DNA from: Lasiodiplodia sp. COLG20
Lineage: Eukaryota; Ascomycota; Dothideomycetes; Botryosphaeriales; Botryosphaeriaceae
Reading direction: 5' to 3'
Assembly: GCA_009801085.1 (NCBI GenBank)
Contig: VNWV01000001.1
Coordinates: 992,001 to 1,056,000 of the forward strand
Length of the DNA: 64,000 bases
Under the pieces are notes generated by a model. It searched no databases. It was not told the origin of the DNA and saw only the letters and a program-made list of their open reading frames with translations. Numbering within the stretch: position 1 is the stretch's first letter; the number at the start of each line of letters is the position of its first letter. The translations under genes and the position numbers were made by a program. Below are positions 31,254-44,161 of this stretch, in pieces.

Positions 31254-33466
31254 ATGCTCAAAGCACGCCAGTCGCGTGGCGCTCTCAAGAGCTTCAACTG
31301 CGCCGCCCGCCGTTTCTCGTCGACGCCCTCGCCTGCCGCCGTCTCTCCCTACCGCAATGCCGCCGTCCAGCAGAGCGCTCAGAAGCCCGTCGTGAAGAAC
31401 GCCATCAAGCGCACCCAGAGCACTGCCGCCGCCCAGCAGACCGAGCGACCTGTTCCCGCCCCGGCCTTCAATCGCGATGACCCGGCACCGCAGGTGGCCT
31501 CGCGCTACCAGCCGCAGATGGACCACTCGTTCGTCGGCATGAAGGGTGGCGAGATCTTCCACGAGATGATGCTGCGCCAGGGTGTGAAGCACATTTGTAC
31601 GTTGCACGTCGCCACTCCAAGCTTTTTTTTTCTTTTTTCTTTTCACCGCCAGCAGTACTGACCCAATGACTCAGTTGGATACCCAGGAGGCGCCATTCTC
31701 CCCGTCTTCGATGCCATCTACAACTCGAAGCACTTTGACTTCGTTCTTCCCAGACATGAGCAAGGCGCTGGCCATATGGCCGAGGGTTATGCCAGGGCTT
31801 CGGGCAAGCCTGGTGTCGTTCTCGTCACCTCAGGCCCTGGCGCCACCAACGTCGTTACGCCTATGCAGGATGCCTTGATGGATGGTACGCCGATGGTTGT
31901 TTTCTGTGGCCAGGTCCCAACGTCTGCCATTGGTTCGGATGCATTCCAGGAGGCCGACATGCTCGGCATTTCTAGGGCTTGCACCAAGTGGAATGTGATG
32001 GTCAAGAACATCGCCGAGCTGCCTCGCCGTATCAACGAGGCTTTCGAGATTGCTACTAGCGGCCGCCCTGGTCCCGTTCTCGTTGACTTGCCCAAGGACA
32101 TTACTGGTGGCACCTTGAACAGGCCCATCCCGATGGTCAGCAGCCTTCCCACGCACCCCAGTGCCGCCAGCTTGGCCGCGCGCGAGTTGAGCAGGGCTCA
32201 GCTCGAGGGTGCCATCAAGCGCTCGGCCAACCTTATCAACGTTGCCAAGAAGCCTGTCATCTATGCTGGTCAGGGTATCGTCTCGGCCCCCGATGGTCCC
32301 CAGCTTCTCAAGGAGCTTGCCGACAAGGCCAACATCCCCGTTACCACGACTCTCCAGGGTCTTGGTGGTTTTGATGAGTTCGATCCGAAGTCTCTCCACA
32401 TGCTGGGTATGCACGGTTCTGCCTACGCCAACATGGCCATGCAGGAGGCAGACCTGATCATTGCTCTCGGTGCTCGTTTCGATGATCGTATCACCGGTCA
32501 CGTCGCCCGCTTCGCTCCCGCCGCCCGTGCTGCCGCTGCTGAGGGCCGTGGTGGTATCATTCACTTCGAGATCATGCCTAAGAACATCAACAAGGTCGTC
32601 CAGGCTACTGAGGCTGTCGAGGGTGACGTCGCCACCAATCTTGCGGCTCTTCTCCCCTACGTCGACGCCGTCCCGGAGCGTCCTGAGTGGTTCGAGCAGA
32701 TTAACGACTGGAAACAGCGCTTCCCTTGGGCTTATGAGAAGGAGGGCGCGAACGGCTTGATCAAACCCCAGGTTGTTATCGACAAGATCAGCCAGCTCAC
32801 TGAGAGCATCCGCGACAAGACCGTGATCACCACTGGTGTCGGTCAGCACCAAATGTGGGCTGCCCAACACTTCCGCTGGACCCACCCGCGTACTATGATC
32901 ACTTCTGGCGGTGCTGGTACCATGGGCTTCGGTCTTCCTGCCGCTATTGGCGCAAAGGTTGCCCGTCCCGAGGCTCTCGTCATCGACATCGATGGTGATG
33001 CGTCGTTCAGCATGACGCTTACTGAGCTTAGCACCGCTGCTGAGTTCAACATCGGTGTCAAGATCATCATTCTGAACAATGAGGAACAGGGTATGGTCAC
33101 TCAGTGGCAGTCCCTCTTTTTCAAGGATCGTTTCGCACACACCCATCAGAAGAACGCCGACTTCGTCAAGCTTGGTGAAGCCATGGGCGTTCAGGCTGAC
33201 CGCGTCGCGAAGCCCGAGGAGCTCGAGGATAAGCTCAAGTGGCTGATGAACACCGACGGCCCTGCTCTTCTCGAGGTCATTGTTGACCAGAAGGTGCCTG
33301 TCCTCCCCATGGTCCCAGCTGGTAGCGCTCTCCACGAGTTCCTCGTGTACGATGAGGGTAAGTTTCATTCGATGCCTGTTTAATATAACGAAGATGGAAA
33401 GCTAACATAACCATAGCCAAGGAGAAAGCCCGTCGTGAGCAGACCCGCCAGCGCTCTGGCAGGTAA
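31254..33466 (+). CDS. ilv2: acetolactate synthase catalytic subunit, mitochondrial
   Basis: Three exons: 31254-31596, 31675-33357 and 33417-33466, 691 aa; both introns canonical. The enzyme uses ThDP, Mg and FAD to condense pyruvate to acetolactate, or pyruvate with 2-ketobutyrate, the first common step of valine, leucine and isoleucine synthesis. The N-terminus is an Arg/Ser/Ala-rich mitochondrial presequence (RQSRGALKSFNCAARRFSST). The ThDP half includes FGYPGGAILPVFDAI and the catalytic Glu in LPRHEQGAGHMAEGYAR. The ThDP-Mg motif is DIDGDASFSMTLTELSTAAEFNIGVKIIILNNEEQ. The herbicide-contact tryptophan region GMVTQWQSLFF appears wild type. Exon 3 adds AKEKARREQTRQRSGR, so the unspliced end (GKFHSMPV) is false. 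Codon use is strongly biased to C/G-ending codons, typical of high expression. It needs the Ilv6 regulatory subunit, not in this window. Confidence 0.96.
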
Positions 33467-34995
33467 ACATATTGCACCATACCAGCGGAAGAGGAAAGCC
33501 AGGTCCAAAATATTTTTTGACTTCTACTTGTCTCCACGGTCGCCAAGGCACGAATGAAAGGGACTACGAGATCATTTCTTTCTTCTTTTTGGGACACAAA
33601 AAAGCGGCATTGAGTACCCCGGAGGAGCCTCTGTGATTCTATTTGTTTTAAATTATTATTGAGACGCACACCAGCTTGCATTCCCTCAGTCTTTTGACAT
33701 GCAAGCTTTACCTACGATTCGGCGTTATCATGGGTTGGGTTGATGGGAGCCTTTTCCAATTTTTATCTGAATTCTCAATTGAGCGAACACTACTACTGGT
33801 CTCCATGGAGATCTGAAAAAGCAAAAAAGTGGATTCTGATGGTATTGAGGTCTGTCACTTGGGCTTTTCAGTATTGCATTTCTGATTGTTCATTGCATGA
33901 TTGTGTTATTAAAAAGGAAATGATGGACGGGCGAGGATATTACGGATTCATCATACTGATAGTGGGGAGAAACAATTGCAAGATGTTTTGGTTTTCATTT
34001 TTATGCAGTCGAGGTGGTTACAACCGAATATTACTGCCCCCAGGCACTCTTCTTGCTCCGAATTCGTATTACGCTTATTGCTTTGGTGGTAAGTATTCTG
34101 AAGCAGCTATTGCTCTGTTCGGCCTGCTTCATAGCTTTCGTTGGGTCCATTGCTTCAGCAGGACGGTAAAATGTGCTTTCACTCTAGTTGACGGTGGAGT
34201 GCGTATACAGCTTATTCCTCCTGTGCAATGTTTCGTGGTCACAAATATTACCGTTAACCCGAGTAAAACCTCCAAGTAATCTCTTGCATTCCATCGCGGA
34301 TTGGGAGAGGAGGCAGCTCGTTCTCATACAGACAACGCTGACAGGCCAAACACACGCGTGCCAAATTCGGTGAGCTGATCGCGGAACATGACTTGTGCTT
34401 TGGCGTTGCCTGAACTCTATGATATATATGAATGACAGAAACTCCCTTACTAGTGTGTCTGAGGCCTCATGAGTAACTTAGTCGTTCGCGGTATTGTAAG
34501 AGTTAGACCAGTGCTTGGGATATTTCCCTTATTGAGGCAGGCAGGAGTTAATAGACTGCCCCAAAAACGGCCAGTCCTTACGTGTGTTTACTTCTGTCTG
34601 CCTGCTGGCTTCCGCGTGCTCAGCCTGATGGCTTTGCCTTTTTTGCTAAATTTGACATTTATTTGCAGCCATTTCCCCGCGTAGAGAAATTTAGAGTTAG
34701 TATAGTTAGTAAGAAAAGAGACATGTTTTTTACAAAGATCTTATTATAAATAAGAATCTACTTTGATTAAATTATATTTATTAGGTCTCTCTTCAATACA
34801 AGTGTTTATGTAACTAGTATTCCAGTATTTGTCATTGAATACACTAGGTCGAATTTATATAACCCAGCTACTTAAATTGAGACGTTAACCATAAAGTATA
34901 CGCAAATCTAGTTCTGAGTCACCATAATCCCAGCAACCTTTCCATTTGCTTGTCATTATTTTTTCCAGACTGGTATATTCCCGAACCTGTCCACA
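33467..34995. other. convergent intergenic region, with an AT-rich block
   Basis: About 1.5 kb between the converging ilv2 and rad9 genes. The section at about 34690-34880 is very AT- and TpA-rich. A 179-codon plus-strand frame (33740-34279) has many Trp/Cys/Tyr residues and no motif, and I do not accept it as a gene. 3' untranslated regions account for the ends. Confidence 0.5.
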
Positions 34996-36598
34996 TCACC
35001 ACAACCCCCGAATCTGCATTTTAGTCAATACCCGTCTTGTAGAAAGAAAGTTTGAATGTTCACTGACCTGCGACAACCTCTGTGTAGGAGCCAGCTCATC
35101 TGACCCAGTGTCACCTGTATCATTCCTCACCATCGTACCCGTCGTTGTCGGTACGCTGTCTCGGAATACTGGATTGAAAGCCTTAGGATCTGCGCTCGCA
35201 TCCCAGCCAAGCGTATCCTCGTCATCATCACCGTAGCCTGCAGGGTCCCAGTGCGCATCATCGTCACCATAGTCCCGTGGCACAAAGAGTGAATTCGCAT
35301 CCTCATTAGACTGGCTTTCCGGCTGCGACGGTTTCGTGGCCGATCCAGGCGGCGCTCTACGTTGCCTGGCCGAGGATCGGGAAACTGGTGCGGCTGGGGG
35401 AGGCATCGCTGTGGTACGCTGCCTGCTAGTGGTAGAAGGCGTTGATTGGGCGGCTGCGGGCTGCGCTCTGGAAGCAGTGGTAGAGCGGGTCGATATCATG
35501 CGAGGAGTGCTGCTCCTGCTGTTTGCTTGGCCTTGCGGATCTCCAATCGTCATAAGGGTGAATTCGCAAAGAACGCCGATGGACGCATTGCTGTAGCTGA
35601 ACTGCAACGGACGCGTAGGCTGCGAATAGTAAGCATGGATGGAGGCGCGTAGATGATCAGCGTGCGTGACGATAGCTTTGAAGTCCTTGACACTGATGAT
35701 GACGTGCATCTGCTCAGCAGCAGCGAAGTGCTCGAAGTCTGCAGTGCTGAGCGAGACGGCAGTCTGAAGGGGCTGCTTGAGTACTTCTACAGGACGGTCA
35801 GCATAGCGGTACGGAAGTGGGAGACACGCATATGGCTTGCCTTTGCCATTACTAATCTTTTCGGTGAAGCTTGTATACGTGACCCGCCCATTCTCAGCAT
35901 AGATGTCTAGCTGCTCTGTCCTGGGGCCGAAGTACTCTATTGCCTCTTTAAGCGCTGACGAGTGGATTGACCAGCGGTTTTGGGCGGACTGCTTGTCGAA
36001 CAAGGCGTGCATAATCTCCACTGACTCATAAGTCAACTTGTATGTCTTAGTGACACCTGAGAGCCAGTCAGCCAGCAATTTTCCTAGGAAAGGTGTCGTC
36101 GGGCATGCCTTGGTCGGAGAGCATCTTGATGATTAGGCGGCATTCTGCTTGATCATCCCTGTCTTGTAAGCTGACTTCACACCGATCGACCGTCGTATCT
36201 CCCCCTCTTGGGTCGAGGATGCGGCCTTTGAAGACTGAGAGGAGCGCCTACGGACGGTTAGTCGAGAGCTTAAAGGTCCAGAGGGGTAGCGAACCTTGTT
36301 GTAGATACGGCAGGTGAAGCGGCCGTCAACATTCGCTGCAGCGGGAGCAAAGCTGTAGGACGAGAAGAATTTAGAGGCGTCGAAGGCGAATGAGGCGTAG
36401 GCGGACTTGGAGGAGTTGAGAGCCGTGAGGGAGAGCTGGAAAAGGAAATTAGCTGCTGCCTGAGAAACAAGGCGCAAAACCCACTTTGTCGCGGCGGGCC
36501 TCGATGGACACGGCGTCGCTGAACTTGGCTAGGCAGATCAGCGCATCGTGCAGGACGGCGAGAGCCTCGGGCTGCAGGGCGAAATTCAGGGCAACCAT
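34996..36598 (-). CDS. rad9: Rad9/Ddc1 subunit of the 9-1-1 DNA-damage checkpoint clamp
   Basis: Five exons: 36598-36485, 36435-36295, 36247-36109, 36056-35068 and 35013-34996, 466 aa; all phases close. Rad9 forms the PCNA-like clamp with Hus1 and Rad1 and recruits checkpoint kinase activators at damaged DNA. The N-terminal clamp domain (about residues 1-280) shows MVALNFALQPEALAVLHDAL, SYAFAPAA-like strands, DRCEVSLQ...ECRLIIKM, then GVTKTYKLTYESVEIMHALFD, and later RPLQFSYSNASIGVLCEFTLMTIG. The C-terminal tail is Ser/Thr/Gln-rich and acidic, as expected for the phosphorylated Rad9 tail, and ends APTQRLSQ spliced to IRGLW. Intron 3 (36108-36057) has a GC donor instead of GT. The last exon codes only five residues. 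It is head-to-head with the F-box gene, 161 bp apart. Confidence 0.92.
36057..36108 (-). other. GC-AG intron in rad9
   Basis: 52 nt, donor CAAG|GCATGC, CTGAC branch site 12 nt before the CTCAG acceptor. Splicing joins LSDQ-G to VTKTYKLTYE, matching the family. Without it the frame stops at TGA. The nearest GT donors are more than 50 nt upstream, and using them would delete the conserved ECRLI segment. Confidence 0.8.
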
Positions 36599-36759
36599 TG
36601 TGCGGGGTTTGGCGGGGTGAGGAGCGAGCAGGCAACCGTGTCGCAGGCGCGTCCGGCTTGGAGACGCGGCGTGGCGCGCGTGGACGTCATCTCGTGCTCG
36701 ACAAACACAACAATCCTATCCCCGCACACACACCTCATCCAATTCCTGCGCTAGCAACC
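36599..36759. promoter_or_regulatory. 161-bp bidirectional promoter, rad9 / F-box-like gene
   Basis: Only 161 bp separate the two start codons. The right part (CACACACACCTCATCC near 36726) resembles a CA/CT-rich fungal leader. Confidence 0.6.
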
Positions 36760-38716
36760 ATGCCGCTCGAAGTGCCCGAGGATGTCCTGTACATTCTGTG
36801 CGACAAACTCGCCGATGCCAAGGATTTTGATACTCTGTTCCAATGCGCTCTTACCGCCAAACGCTTTGCCGTGCCAGCCTTGACGACTCTCTATCGGTAC
36901 TTGGTATCAGCACCAGGTTCCTGGCGTCATTGGCTAATCAGTGACCAGCCATCACGATGCTTCCCCCGTTATCGGTGGAGGCGGAGACGGCCAACCTCCC
37001 CCGAAGGTGCAGAAATGGTCGATTATGTGGCGCTCCATCATCGCCTCAAGTCTCGAGGCCACCGCTTTCCCATATTGCCGATATATCAAGACTCTGGATT
37101 TTCGCGATTTGATTGTGCTCTTGGAGCTCTTTCAAGATCCGCGATTCATGCGCAAAGATATCATCAAGTAGGTCACCGTCGCCAAAGACGCCTGGATTTC
37201 CTAGGTTGATTCGCCAACAGAGATTTCTTTTCGGGAGAAATGTCCGGATTCAAGATCATGAACAAGGTTGGAAGGAAGGGGGTCCTAGATGTCAGTGCAA
37301 CTGTCGAGGCTATCGGAGACGGTACGCTCATCTCCTTCCCGCCATCGCCTTCCTGAGTTGACAAAATAGCCATGACTCCGCACACGCCATTTGTTGAGGT
37401 CATCACTGGAAATGGTAGGTGGTTTCAGCTTATTTTCTTTTTTTTTTTTCGCCATCTCGCTGATGCGCTTTACAGTCAAGGCTAGCGCACTCATCAAGTG
37501 GCCACCAAGGCTCCCGCGATTGACCTCGCTGCAGCTGTGGGCAGGCGATGCGCTAAGCGATCCTAAAGCACAAGATGCCATCATCGAGCATTGTCCAAAA
37601 TTTAATGCTCTCAGCTTCTACATCTGGTAAGAGATTTGGGATTACTTGGACACCAGGGCACTAACGTCTCGGGAAGGATTGGCGAAGCTGCCGACCAACA
37701 GCTCGCTTCTTTCCTCTCTGGGCTGCAACCCCAACAGCTGAAATACTTCGAGACCATCAGCCATGCCGACCTCGGCGAGGGGGCATTACTATCACTTAGC
37801 TCCCACGGCCAGTCTCTCAAAAACTTGAAAATGGCCTTGCGACCCAGTACCATAGCACATCTCGGTCTGCTCAAGACTTGCACGGCGCTTGAGAGCTTGG
37901 AGCTTGAATATTCCAATTCCCGAGAGAACCCGCTTGACCTTGAGGCTACGCAACATGATGTCTTCGTCGAAGTCCAACAATGGCTGCGTGAGTGCAAGAA
38001 CCTGAGCAGCCTGCTATTCAGCGGTATCGTCTCCGCCCTCAAACTGGTGACACCTGTTCTTCTTCAGCACGAAATCAAGCTTTCTCACCTCAGTGTCGAC
38101 TGTTACGAGGCACACAATGCAGCAGAATTCCACCGAGCTTTGACACACCAGACGAGCCTGCAGTGGCTTCAGCTGACGGCGGACTCGGACGCAATGACTA
38201 GAGATGATATTGATCTTGTCGTCGAGACACTTACACAGCTGGAGCAACTGAGGCACATCAAGCTCATTGGAGTGTCGGACTACTTTAATGATGAACATAT
38301 CATTGCACTTGCAAGAAGCTTGCCTCATCTGGATGATGTCTACTTCACCGGTCTCCAGGTTGGCGATGCTATCCTTGCTGAGCTCGCCAAGCTTAGAGAC
38401 CTTCGCCGTCTTGAGGTTGCTTCGATAAGCACGTTTACCTTCGAAGGGCTACTAGATTTTGCAGAACGACTCGGACCTGGCAATCGGGGCATTGAGTTCA
38501 GGGTGGAAGCTGCGGCGCCAGAAAGCAAGCTTTCGGACGAAGAGCTGCAGGTCATCAACCAGCAATTAGCCGCGAAGGTGGACGGCAAGTTGGAATGGGT
38601 GCTATACAGAGGTATAACTTTCAGAGAGGGCGGTTATAATGGATTTGGTATATGAGCACTGCTAACGGGTCACAGATCCGCAGGAGGAACAGATTGACGA
38701 GTCCGATTCGGATTAA
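36760..38716 (+). CDS. F-box-like, leucine-rich-repeat-like protein
   Basis: Seven exons: 36760-36896, 36949-37167, 37221-37321, 37370-37414, 37476-37626, 37677-38611 and 38676-38716; total 542 aa with all phases closing. The N-terminus (PLEVPEDVLYILCDKLADAKDFDTLFQCALTAKRF) fits an F-box-like helix set, suggesting an SCF ubiquitin ligase adaptor. The centre and C-terminus have leucine-rich repeat-like units: LKNLKMAL, CTALESLELEYS, IKLSHLSVDC, TSLQWLQLTAD, LRHIKLIGVSDYF, LPHLDDVYFTGL, LRDLRRLEVASI. The last exon adds the acidic end DPQEEQIDESDSD. Substrate unknown. Many fungal F-box/LRR proteins look like this, so no gene name is given. Intron 4 (37415-37475) has a T-rich tract. The multi-intron structure was deduced by frame and splice sites; exons 2-5 are short and least certain. 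Confidence 0.78.
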
Positions 38717-39075
38717 GCTGCATTTAGCGGATGGCTTCTTTTCTCGCGAAATCCTCCTCCGAATTGGAACGGGACGGGCGTTGGAAAATGCGCAGGCGAA
38801 AAAGATTGGATCAAGGGGTGGGGACGTGGGGAGGTGCGAATTCTATGGATGTTTCGTCGAGACGCCAAAATGGAAAAAGCAGGAGCAAATGGCGGCACGA
38901 TTGTTTTACTCTGAGGGCGTTTGGCAGGGATGGGTGGTTGCGTTGTGCTAATGACGTCCCTGTCTCGCTTCTACCCGCTGCGACAGCGGCGGGGTCACGC
39001 CTTCCTTCAGTTGCTAGGAGAACAAACTTTTCCCCAACAATCACGCGAGCCCCAAACAACAGAAGGGTCCGAGGC
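38717..39075. promoter_or_regulatory. intergenic, upstream of thi20
   Basis: About 360 bp between same-strand genes. It should contain the thi20 promoter. A fungal thiamine riboswitch would normally be inside a 5' intron; I did not recognise its conserved elements here. No gene seen. Confidence 0.45.
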
Positions 39076-41087
39076 ATGAATAGCAAGCGGATCCTGGTGA
39101 TAGCCGGCTCGGACAGCTCTGGTGGAGCGTACGTGCACCTGGGTTCCTGTCTCGAGGTTGAGACTAGGTCATCTTTGTGGCGCCACTGCGGCCTCTCTGA
39201 CTTTTGCTGTGTAGTGGCCTCGAGGCCGACCAGAAAGTAATCGCTGCCCACGGCTGCTATGCCATGACTGCGACGACCGCTCTCACGGCACAGAACACGC
39301 AGGGTGTCTACGATATCCACCTGACGCCTTCTTCCTTCGTCCGCAAGCAGATTGACGCGTGCGTTGAGGATATCGGCGTTGATGTTGTCAAAACCGGTAG
39401 GGCCGCCGTCCAATCATCTTTCAATTTTGTCAAACTGGTATCAGCTGTGGTTTGACGTTTTTATTTCTTGCATTCAGGAATGTTAGCGTCGGCTTCGACG
39501 ATCGAAGTCGTCGCCGAGGCGCTGAAGAGGCACAACGTCCCTATATCCATTGTCGACCCTGTACGTTCGCGCTCCCCTCAGCTGCTTAGGGAAGCATTGA
39601 CAGATCTTTTATCGTAGGTCATGGTCTCGACAAGCGGTGCGCAGCTGCTACCTGAAGATGCGGTCGAGATTTTAATTACGCGTCTGTTGCCCGTAACCAC
39701 GCTACTGACCCCGAACCTGCCGGAAGCCCAGCTCATCCTAAAGTGTGCCGGTAGGCCTGTCGGCGACCCGCAGAGTGTCGATGATATCGTGTCTATGGCG
39801 AGAGCCGTGCGTGAACTAGGCCCCAAGAACGTCCTGCTCAAAGGCGGACACGTACCCTTGACGAAAGATAGGGTTGTGCCGACGGGTGAGGCGGATAGAC
39901 AGATTGTCCTGAATGTGCTCGTTGGTGAAGGCGAGGACGTCATTTTCGAGACGGCCTACTTGAAGTCGAGCAACACTCATGGAACCGGGTGTTCACTGGC
40001 CTGTAAGTATTCTTTTCTTGTTTTGTTTCGTGAACTCCGCTTATGGTATGGATACAGCGGCTATCGCTTCGAGGTTGGCTTCTGGCATGGCTATTGAGCA
40101 GGCCGTGAAGACGGCCAACTACTACATTGAAGCTGGTATCCGTACCAGTCAAGACCTTGGAAAGGGTAGTGGCCCTATCAACCACTTCCATTCGACATAT
40201 TTCCTGCCATTTTCACCGTAAGCTTCCCTCAGCCCGGAGTATATCTTGGCTTTCCTCGTTGCTAATTCTTCCTCAGTGGTCGCTTCCTTGAATACCTTCT
40301 GGACAGAGAGGACGTTAAGGGCCCGTGGCGAGAGCACACGCATCACTCCTTCGTGCAGGGGCTTGCCGATGGAACCTTGCCACTTGGGAAGTTCAAGAAT
40401 TATCTCATTCAAGACTATCTTTTCCTGGTCAGATACCCTGTCTGGCTACATGGGGCGCCGTGTTGACTTCCGTTCAGATCCAGTTCTCAAGAGCAAACGC
40501 ACTTGCTGCGTATAAAGCGAAGAATCTGGCCGATATCAATAAGTCGGCCAGAATTGTCCAGCATATCCAAGAGGAGATGGGTTTACACATCAAGTACTGC
40601 GGAGGGTTCGGTCTGACGAAGGAGCAGATTGAAAGTCACAAAGAGCACCCAGGTAGGTCATCCCAAGCTTGCATGGATTCATGGAATTGACGGTCGGCCC
40701 AGCGTGCACTGCGTACACCAGATATGTGCTTGACATTGGCCAATCAGAGGACTGGTTCGGCTTGCAAATAGCACTCATGCCGTGCTTGATCGGCTATGGA
40801 CACATCGCGAGAAGACTTTTCGACGACCCGCAGACCAAGCGCGAGGGAAACACGTACTGGAACTGGGTGGAGCAGTACGTGGCAGAGGACTACACGGACG
40901 CGGTCAAGGCTGGGCTGGAGATCATCGAGCAGCACGCGGTACTGCAGTCACCGAGCAGGATAGAGCAGCTGGTGCAGATTTTCATTCACGCGACGAAGGT
41001 AAGTGGTCGCCCGTTTGTGTGCATTCCAGAGTGCTGAGAGGCTTGGCGCAGATGGAGACGGGCTTTTGGGACATGGGGTCTTTGTAG
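39076..41087 (+). CDS. thi20: bifunctional HMP/HMP-P kinase and TenA-type aminopyrimidine hydrolase
   Basis: Nine exons: 39076-39128, 39215-39396, 39478-39560, 39618-40002, 40058-40217, 40277-40427, 40478-40652, 40703-40998 and 41052-41087; 506 aa. The N-terminal ribokinase-fold half (about 1-285) phosphorylates hydroxymethylpyrimidine twice for thiamine synthesis. It shows VIAGSDSSGGAGLEADQKVIAAHGCYAMTA, NLPEAQLIL, LLKGGHVP and the anion-hole motif SSNTHGTGCSLASAIAS. The C-terminal TenA half (about 288-506) is thiaminase II-like: GRFLEYLLDREDVKGPWREHTHH.SFVQGLADGTLP, HGDFLxxQ-equivalent KNYLIQDYLFL, and ACTAYTRYVLDIG. The ending ATKMETGFWDMGSL is characteristic. All introns are about 50-86 nt with clear acceptors. 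This fusion is typical of ascomycete Thi20/Thi21. Likely repressed by thiamine; no site was identified. Confidence 0.93.
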
Positions 41088-41617
41088 ACAAACGGTTTTC
41101 GGAGACGGGCGCGGCAGATCGACACAACATGTCTCGGGAGAGGCGGCGCGGCTTCGACGGGCGGATGGCAACGGATGTAGGATAGCGGCGTAGTTAGTAC
41201 CGCGGACGCGGCGAAATCAGACGGTCCCGTCAGGCTCTGGACTACTGCTGGACCCGACGCTCTTGACGTGGGCGCGCTGGCGGTCGCCGCGGCGTTTGAC
41301 CGCGTAGGGCTGTGCGCGGCCAATCAGAGCGCTAGCGCGCTGCCTAGGCAATTTTTCCGGCCCGAAGTTTTCTGCGTTGCCTTCGCCTCCCAGCCAGGGC
41401 TCCTGCCGCTTGCCAACAAAAAACATCACCCGCCCTTTCTCATCTGCCTCCACTCCTCCTCCCTCACCTGCAAACTCTTTCTTTCCTTCCACCCACGGCG
41501 CTGCGATCCGCTGCACCACCCTCCGACGCTTTCACACTTTCGAGCGACTCGGAGCTTTCGCGCGCAGCCCACGATCCCTTTATCAGCCCAGCCGGTCCCT
41601 ACTGATCCAGCGACACC
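41088..41617. promoter_or_regulatory. dbp2 upstream region
   Basis: About 530 bp. From about 41420 it becomes strongly CT-rich, consistent with a promoter/leader of a highly expressed gene. No open frame is supported. Confidence 0.55.

Positions 41618-44161
<2,544 letters not shown>

Noticed and set aside
31830..33368. 512-codon minus-strand open frame inside ilv2
   Set aside because: It lies wholly opposite the well-supported ilv2 exon. Biased codon use with few A/T-ending codons leaves the antisense frame open by chance, and it shows no family motif or splice structure.
33740..34279. 179-codon plus-strand frame between ilv2 and rad9
   Set aside because: Unusual Trp/Cys/Tyr-rich content, no motif, no CT-rich leader, and it lies in AT-richer convergent intergenic DNA.
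38717..39075. Thiamine (TPP) riboswitch in front of thi20
   Set aside because: The gene is a natural candidate, but I could not find the conserved TPP-aptamer elements by eye in the leader or first intron. A covariance search would decide.
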